Assembly: GCF_900107275.1 (NCBI RefSeq)
Contig: NZ_FNPI01000006.1
Coordinates: forward strand, 1-64,000
DNA: 64,000 bases
From: Evansella caseinilytica
GTDB taxonomy: Bacteria > Bacillota > Bacilli > Bacillales > Salisediminibacteriaceae
Reading direction: 5' to 3'
Part shown: positions 59,762 to 64,000 of the stretch, one piece after another
Numbering within the stretch: position 1 is the first letter of the stretch
How the letters are laid out: each line of letters begins with the position of its first letter
The notes under the pieces: model-generated
What the model was told of the DNA's origin: nothing
Database searches by the model: none
Seen by the model: only the letters and a program-made list of their open reading frames with translations
Program-made: the position numbers and the translations under genes

Positions 59762-61979
59762 AGTATTCACCGGTATCTGGGTATTTGCCTTTACGATTGG
59801 CATGAGCGGGGTGTTTGCTTTTTTCACGCACGGCAGTCATTACTTTCACCGCGATTATTTCCACACTCCCGACTTCCAGCACGAGCTGGATGATTTCGTC
59901 ACATACCTGAGTTTATTTGAATTGTATGGCATCGACGAGAACAAAGCGAAACGCTCGATAACCGTAACACAGGATGAAATCGATGAATATCGGTATCGAT
60001 ATGGAGCGATGGAGGAACAACTGCATGCCGTCAGGAATCAATATGATGAAAGAGTAGCCGAAGCCTGGGCTGTGTTGGATACTGTGGAGCATGCCGAAGA
60101 AGCCTATATTGAGGAAAGGGAGGAACAACTGGAAGAAATCATCCATGTGTTTGAAGATGATGAGTATGTAAAGCAGAAAGTATTGGAAGAAAAAGAGCAG
60201 TTGATCGACAATTATCTGCTGGAAATAGAGAGTGATTATCCAGATTTTTTGAAATATCAAGAGCAATTTCTTTACTATTTTGAAAACCCAGCGACAGGGA
60301 AAACCGTCACAAACCTGAATATTACCTTGAATAAAACGGTGTCCGATTACATAAAGCCGGAAACGATGCAGTTTATTGGGGAATATTCGATTTCAGAAGA
60401 GACCTGGGAGGAGAAAGATGGGGCAGCGTGGATCGAGGTCTTCCTTGCCGGACAATCCGAGGAGTTTGAAGGCAAGATTGGGCTTGCGAAAAACCTGTCA
60501 CCCGCCAGTCCCATCATGGCGGCCCATGACAGCTACAAACAGGAGCAAATCGTGTTGCTAGTGTATTCGTTGACTGGTGTTGCTGCACTTATTTCATGCT
60601 TTTATTTCGTGAAAAAAAGAAAGGTTGCTGTTCCCGGCACGGTGAAATGGCGTCCGTATTATAACAGGCTTCCGATTGATTTGCGTGCGGTCTTCCTTGC
60701 TGCGTCCGGGGTTGGTGCGTTTCTGTTTACCTTCGTTTTCGTTGATCTGTTTCCTAACATCCTGAAAGAGCCCGCCCTTTTTGGCAGCGACACGATTTTC
60801 TCGCTGACGACAGCTTCGATTTTGTGGGGTCTCACATGGAGCCAAGGGAAGTTTCTCCTGCCAGAATTCACTTGGGAAAACCTGAAGATGCAGTGGGATA
60901 AAGCGCTGTTAAAAAAAGGCTGGCAGCGGCTGAGCCTGCGTCTCCGACAACTGACTAGCAATTTGAAAGAAGCTTTTGTAAATAAAAGCGTGGGTACACA
61001 GCTGCTTGTTTTACTTACAATCGTATTCGCGTTAGGGGCAGCGGTTCTGATCGTTGTTCTCCATCCGGTTTTCCTGCTTTTTTACTTGATCTTGCTTGCT
61101 CTGGTCGGTTTTCCGGTGCTTCTGGTTCTCACTGGAAAAATCGGGTATTTTAATCGCATCGTTGCACAAACGGAGGTGCTAGCAGCGGGAAAGCTCGGCC
61201 AGGATTTACCTGTGTCAGAAAAATCCGTACTGGCTAAGCTTGCGGCCAATATCAATTTGTTGAAGCAGGGGGTAAAAGCATCCCAAAACGAACAGGCAAA
61301 GAGCGAGCGGCTGAAAACAGAGCTGATTACCAATGTCAGTCATGATCTGCGGACACCGCTGACTTCTATTATTACGTATACCGGGCTGCTGAAGTCCGAT
61401 AATTTAACCGCTGATGAGCGGACGGCATATCTTGAAATTATTGACCGGAAATCCAAACGATTAAAGATGCTAATCGATGACTTATTTGAAGTATCGAAAA
61501 TGGCCAGCGGCAACATCGAATTATCGAAGGAAAAAATTGATCTTGTGCAACTGCTGCAGCAGGCGCTTGCGGAAAATGACAATGCGATCAGCGAATCCAG
61601 CCTGCATTTTCGCGTGACAAGCACCGTGCAAACAGCGTATGCCTTCGTTGATGGGCAGAAGCTGTGGCGTGTCTTCGATAACTTAATCGGAAATATTTTG
61701 AAATATTCACTGGAGAACTCCCGCGTGTATATTTCCATCCAAACGCTGGAGGATCAAGCGATGATAACCTTTAAAAATGTCTCCAAGTTTGAACTCAACG
61801 ACAATATTGATGAATTGTTTGAACGTTTTAAGCGCGGGGATGAGTCCCGTCATACGGAAGGCTCAGGTCTTGGCCTTGCGATTGCCAAATCCATTGTCGA
61901 CCTTCATGAAGGTACGCTTGATATTGAGACGGATGGAGATTTGTTTAAAGTGATCATTTCGTTAAAACTGGCGGAATAA
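59739..61979 (+). CDS. sensor histidine kinase with large extracytoplasmic domain
   Basis: 746 residues, probable TTG start overlapping the regulator by 23 bp. Helix 1 (about 7-27) is followed by an acidic, largely helical extracytoplasmic domain (to about 265), then several more helices (about 268-288, 310-365, 420-455). The H-box is NVSHDLRTPLTS with H535. ATPase motifs: FDNLIGNILKYS, then a degenerate G1 (ITFKNVSKFE, lacking DxGxG) and EGSGLGLAIAKSI. The form with NVS in place of DxG is common in this VanS-like Bacillus group. The signal is unknown. Confidence 0.9.
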   Translation: MDTKWKSRVFTGIWVFAFTIGMSGVFAFFTHGSHYFHRDYFHTPDFQHELDDFVTYLSLFELYGIDENKAKRSITVTQDEIDEYRYRYGAMEEQLHAVRNQYDERVAEAWAVLDTVEHAEEAYIEEREEQLEEIIHVFEDDEYVKQKVLEEKEQLIDNYLLEIESDYPDFLKYQEQFLYYFENPATGKTVTNLNITLNKTVSDYIKPETMQFIGEYSISEETWEEKDGAAWIEVFLAGQSEEFEGKIGLAKNLSPASPIMAAHDSYKQEQIVLLVYSLTGVAALISCFYFVKKRKVAVPGTVKWRPYYNRLPIDLRAVFLAASGVGAFLFTFVFVDLFPNILKEPALFGSDTIFSLTTASILWGLTWSQGKFLLPEFTWENLKMQWDKALLKKGWQRLSLRLRQLTSNLKEAFVNKSVGTQLLVLLTIVFALGAAVLIVVLHPVFLLFYLILLALVGFPVLLVLTGKIGYFNRIVAQTEVLAAGKLGQDLPVSEKSVLAKLAANINLLKQGVKASQNEQAKSERLKTELITNVSHDLRTPLTSIITYTGLLKSDNLTADERTAYLEIIDRKSKRLKMLIDDLFEVSKMASGNIELSKEKIDLVQLLQQALAENDNAISESSLHFRVTSTVQTAYAFVDGQKLWRVFDNLIGNILKYSLENSRVYISIQTLEDQAMITFKNVSKFELNDNIDELFERFKRGDESRHTEGSGLGLAIAKSIVDLHEGTLDIETDGDLFKVIISLKLAE

Positions 61980-62049
61980 TCAGCGGCAGGAAAACTTTTT
62001 TTACCGGGGTTCATAAGAAAGAGAGAGACGGGGGAGGAACATTACAGAC

Positions 62050-62568
62050 ATGAAGCAAGCAATAGATTTCGATGAATTGTACTCGCAGTTTTACCGGCGG
62101 CTATTTCATATTGGGTATTCAATTACTAGGGACAGACACCTTGCAGAAGATGTGGTGCATGAAACGTTTTTAAAGGCGTACTTAAAAGCGGAAACGATAG
62201 AAGACGAGGGGAAAATCGGGAGCTGGCTTTCATCCATTGCGGCGAGAACGGCCATCGATGTTTTTCGCCGGGAAAAGAAAAAGAAAGGGATACTGATGGA
62301 GCAGGAAATGCTCGACTATCTGGGGGAAAAAATGTCCTTTCATGTGGAACAGGAAGTGGAAACGTGGTTTCTGGAGGAACAAATGAAAACCGCCATCAGG
62401 AAGCTGAAGCTAGATTACCAGAATGTGCTGATGCTAAAGCTGGGATACGATTTAAAGGAAGACGAAATTGCCCATGTCCTCCACTTAAAACCGAGCACGG
62501 TAAAAACAAGAATATACCGGGCAAGGAAGCAATTAAAGCTGCTTTTCGAGAAGCAAATGAGCGCTTAG
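62050..62568 (+). CDS. ECF-type RNA polymerase sigma factor
   Basis: 172 residues, GGGGGAGGAAC upstream of the ATG. Region 2 has FDELYSQFYRRLFHIGYSIT and DRHLAEDVVHETFLKAYLKA; region 4 has LDYQNVLMLKLGYDLKEDEI and LKPSTVKTRIYRARKQL. Size and layout match SigW/SigV/SigY-like sigma factors. No anti-sigma gene follows (the next gene is a DUF3231 protein 354 bp on), which is unusual. It follows the kinase gene by 70 bp and may be co-transcribed, possibly linking envelope sensing to the regulator. Confidence 0.92.
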   Translation: MKQAIDFDELYSQFYRRLFHIGYSITRDRHLAEDVVHETFLKAYLKAETIEDEGKIGSWLSSIAARTAIDVFRREKKKKGILMEQEMLDYLGEKMSFHVEQEVETWFLEEQMKTAIRKLKLDYQNVLMLKLGYDLKEDEIAHVLHLKPSTVKTRIYRARKQLKLLFEKQMSA

Positions 62569-62650
62569 TTTAAGTACGGAGGGTTATTGTTATTTTTATG
62601 TTGGAATATTATGGATAGTTTAGTAGCTGATCCATAAGCTAAAAAGAGAA

Positions 62651-62760
62651 TGCAATGGCTCCGCCTTGAGAAGAGAATACCGCTCATCTCAAGGCTTTTA
62701 TTACTCATTGCTTCAGGGGTGCTCACAAGGATGCGAACAGGCCTTTTGAGACACCCCCCT
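62651..62760 (-). repeat. related hairpin repeat with GGGGGTGTCTCAAAAGG arm
   Basis: Read on the minus strand: GGGGGGTGTCTCAAAAGGCC, the imperfect partner GTGAGCACCCCTGAAGCAATG, an inner hairpin CCTTGAGATGAGCGG...TCTCAAGG, and GGAGCCATTGCATTC. The same block order as at 32641-32759. It lies between the sigma factor gene and the DUF3231 gene. Confidence 0.6.
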
Positions 62761-62922
62761 TCATTTTTCGAGAACGCTTCAATATTCCCGGAAAAAGTTT
62801 AAAATCAGCATCATAATTATCAGCGAAATGTGGAAAAATATTGATTAGAAATCGGAAATAGTGTCATGAAATTTGGAAATTAAAGCATAGTATAAACATC
62901 ATATTGGGCAGGGGAGTGACAT

Positions 62923-63906
62923 ATGAAACACCATGTACGGCTATCCAGTGCTGAAATAGGCAGCTTGTGGGAAGCATATATGTTGAACGGGATGTCTATA
63001 TGTATAATGAAACACTTTCAGAAATATTTAGAAGATGAAGACATTAAGCCAATCTTATCAAAAGCATTGCAGGTGGCGAAGTCACGTGTTGAGGAAATCG
63101 AACGTATTTTTAAAGCAGAAAAGTTCCCTGTTCCTGCCGGTTATTCGGATCAGGATGTCAACTTATCAGCGCCGCCGCTGTTTCATCAAGAATTTTCTTT
63201 AAGTTTTGTCTACGCAATGGGCCGGATGGCAATGATCAACTACGCCTATATTACTTCAAGTGTAGCGAGGCCGGATGTACGGGATTTTTTCAAGAGATGC
63301 TTACAGGATAGTGTCGATTTATTTGACCAATCAGTAAATTTAATGTTGGAAAAAGGCATTTATGACCGTCCGCCGATGATCAATTATCCGAAAAAGGTGA
63401 CATTTATTGAAGATTCTTCGATTTTTACGGGCTATTTAAATGAAGATCGCCCATTAAACACCATTGAGCTTAGTGAAATGTTCTTGAATATTGAAAGAAA
63501 TTACTTTGGAACAATGCTTTGTGTGGGATTCATTCAAACGGTTACTGACAAGCAAATCAAAAAATTTATCGAAAAAGGGAAGGAAATATGTGATAAGCAG
63601 CTCAAATTTTTTAACCAGATTTTAGTAAAAGAAAACCTGCTTGGCACAGTACCGACGCAGATGCTGGTCACGGATTCAACCGTCTCCCCTTTTTCCGACC
63701 GGTTAATTACGCAGCTGTTTACTGCTCTGAATAAAATAGATATCACGCTGATTGGCCATTCCCTGTCATTGTCGATGAGAAGTGACCTGGCGGTATATTT
63801 AACGAAATTACTCGCGGAAGTATTAAAATACGCGCAAGACGGATTTGAAATACTGGTCAAGCGAAAATGGATGGAACAGCCCCCGCAAGCGTTGAGAAGG
63901 AAATAA
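62923..63906 (+). CDS. DUF3231-family protein, two CotF-like helical domains
   Basis: 327 residues, ATG after CAGGGGAG. Two similar helical halves: first LSSAEIGSLWEAYMLNGMSI, then LSEMFLNIERNYFGTMLCVG, each with a four-helix bundle resembling CotF/ferritin-like spore proteins. DUF3231 proteins are common in spore-forming Bacillales and often linked to the spore coat; function is not established. No signal peptide is seen. It is bounded by repeats on both sides. Confidence 0.85.
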   Translation: MKHHVRLSSAEIGSLWEAYMLNGMSICIMKHFQKYLEDEDIKPILSKALQVAKSRVEEIERIFKAEKFPVPAGYSDQDVNLSAPPLFHQEFSLSFVYAMGRMAMINYAYITSSVARPDVRDFFKRCLQDSVDLFDQSVNLMLEKGIYDRPPMINYPKKVTFIEDSSIFTGYLNEDRPLNTIELSEMFLNIERNYFGTMLCVGFIQTVTDKQIKKFIEKGKEICDKQLKFFNQILVKENLLGTVPTQMLVTDSTVSPFSDRLITQLFTALNKIDITLIGHSLSLSMRSDLAVYLTKLLAEVLKYAQDGFEILVKRKWMEQPPQALRRK

Positions 63907-63940
63907 ATGCAAATATAAAGGTGTGATTTTTGATATTTTT

Positions 63941-64000
63941 AGTATTTGTTCAAAAAGATCATTTTTTATCTTTTTGAACAAATACGATGCAATGCGTGTA
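63941..64000 (+). repeat. MITE-like repeat copy G, cut by the window end
   Basis: AGTATTTGTTCAAAAAGAT pairs with ATCTTTTTGAACAAATAC, then CGATGCAATGCGTG. The C-to-T change in the left arm (GTATTTG versus GTGTTTG) is matched in the right arm (CAAATAC), so the pairing is kept. The rest lies outside the window. Confidence 0.8.

Noticed and set aside
1-64000. tRNA or rRNA genes, prophage, replication origin
   Set aside because: No cloverleaf-type sequences with CCA-adjacent arms, rRNA motifs, phage structural genes or DnaA-box clusters were noticed.

Overview
The window looks like chromosome of a spore-forming, probably alkaliphilic Bacillaceae. It has low to moderate GC, strong AGGAGG-type ribosome binding sites, several TTG/GTG starts, spore-coat-like proteins (SPOCS/CsxC-like, DUF3231) and an FNR-type box. 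The best species clue is the cyclodextrin glucanotransferase at 42115-44223. Its mature protein has Ala223 and Gly255, the residues I know from the gamma-CGTase of Bacillus (Evansella) clarkii. I therefore infer E. clarkii or a close relative. No rRNA or tRNA gene and no complete insertion sequence was seen.

Layout. 1-8.9 kb: a cut IS3-like end, tetR plus a DUF418 membrane protein, a two-repeat type I-C CRISPR array, a divergent lysR/MFS pair, a DinB-like gene, a second I-C array with 14 repeats, then padR and its membrane partner. The two arrays have nearly identical 171-bp leaders and no cas genes nearby. 8.9-16.7 kb: a two-component system, an FtsX-type ABC exporter and HtrA. The same operator/promoter layout (two ATTAAAGG direct repeats 11 bp apart, then a -10 box) lies upstream of both the regulator and the exporter, which ties them into one circuit. 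16.9-19.1 kb: a SPOCS-domain protein and a lipoprotein alpha-carbonic anhydrase.

19.6-30.8 kb: a surface-display module made of a double-kinase hybrid sensor, a 1,814-residue LPQTG adhesin (five collagen-binding-like modules and seven CnaB repeats), a class D-like sortase and a REC-BTAD response regulator. 30.9-38.8 kb: another cut IS3-like end, a phospholipase-D-fold protein, a dihydrofolate-reductase-like gene fragment, a second DUF418 protein, an ABC-2 exporter and a YdbS/YdbT-like pair. 39.2-41.5 kb: a methyltransferase behind a perfect Fur box and an unknown protein. 42-46.4 kb: the starch region, with CGTase behind a LacI-type operator, then a GH13 lipoprotein. 47.4-48.5 kb: an Erm methyltransferase behind a probable transcription attenuator.

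49-54.6 kb: nitrite assimilation and detoxification (nirB, nirD, SUMT-HemD fusion, FNT channel) behind an FNR-type box. 54.8-64 kb: an AzlD fragment, two unknown proteins (one with an apparent frameshift in its signal peptide), a VanRS-like two-component system, an ECF sigma factor and a DUF3231 protein.

The most striking content lies between genes. (1) A dense family of MITE-like repeats starts with a long hairpin of AGTGTTTGTTCAAAAAG type whose arms vary together between copies; copies lie between nirB and nirD and between the two amylase-family genes. (2) Three arrays of degenerate repeats keep an almost exact 21-bp phase. (3) Three palindromes follow CRISPR array 1 at exactly 52-bp spacing. 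(4) A three-stem-loop element resembling IS200/IS605 ends occurs three times plus one partial copy. These are the best candidates for something undescribed.
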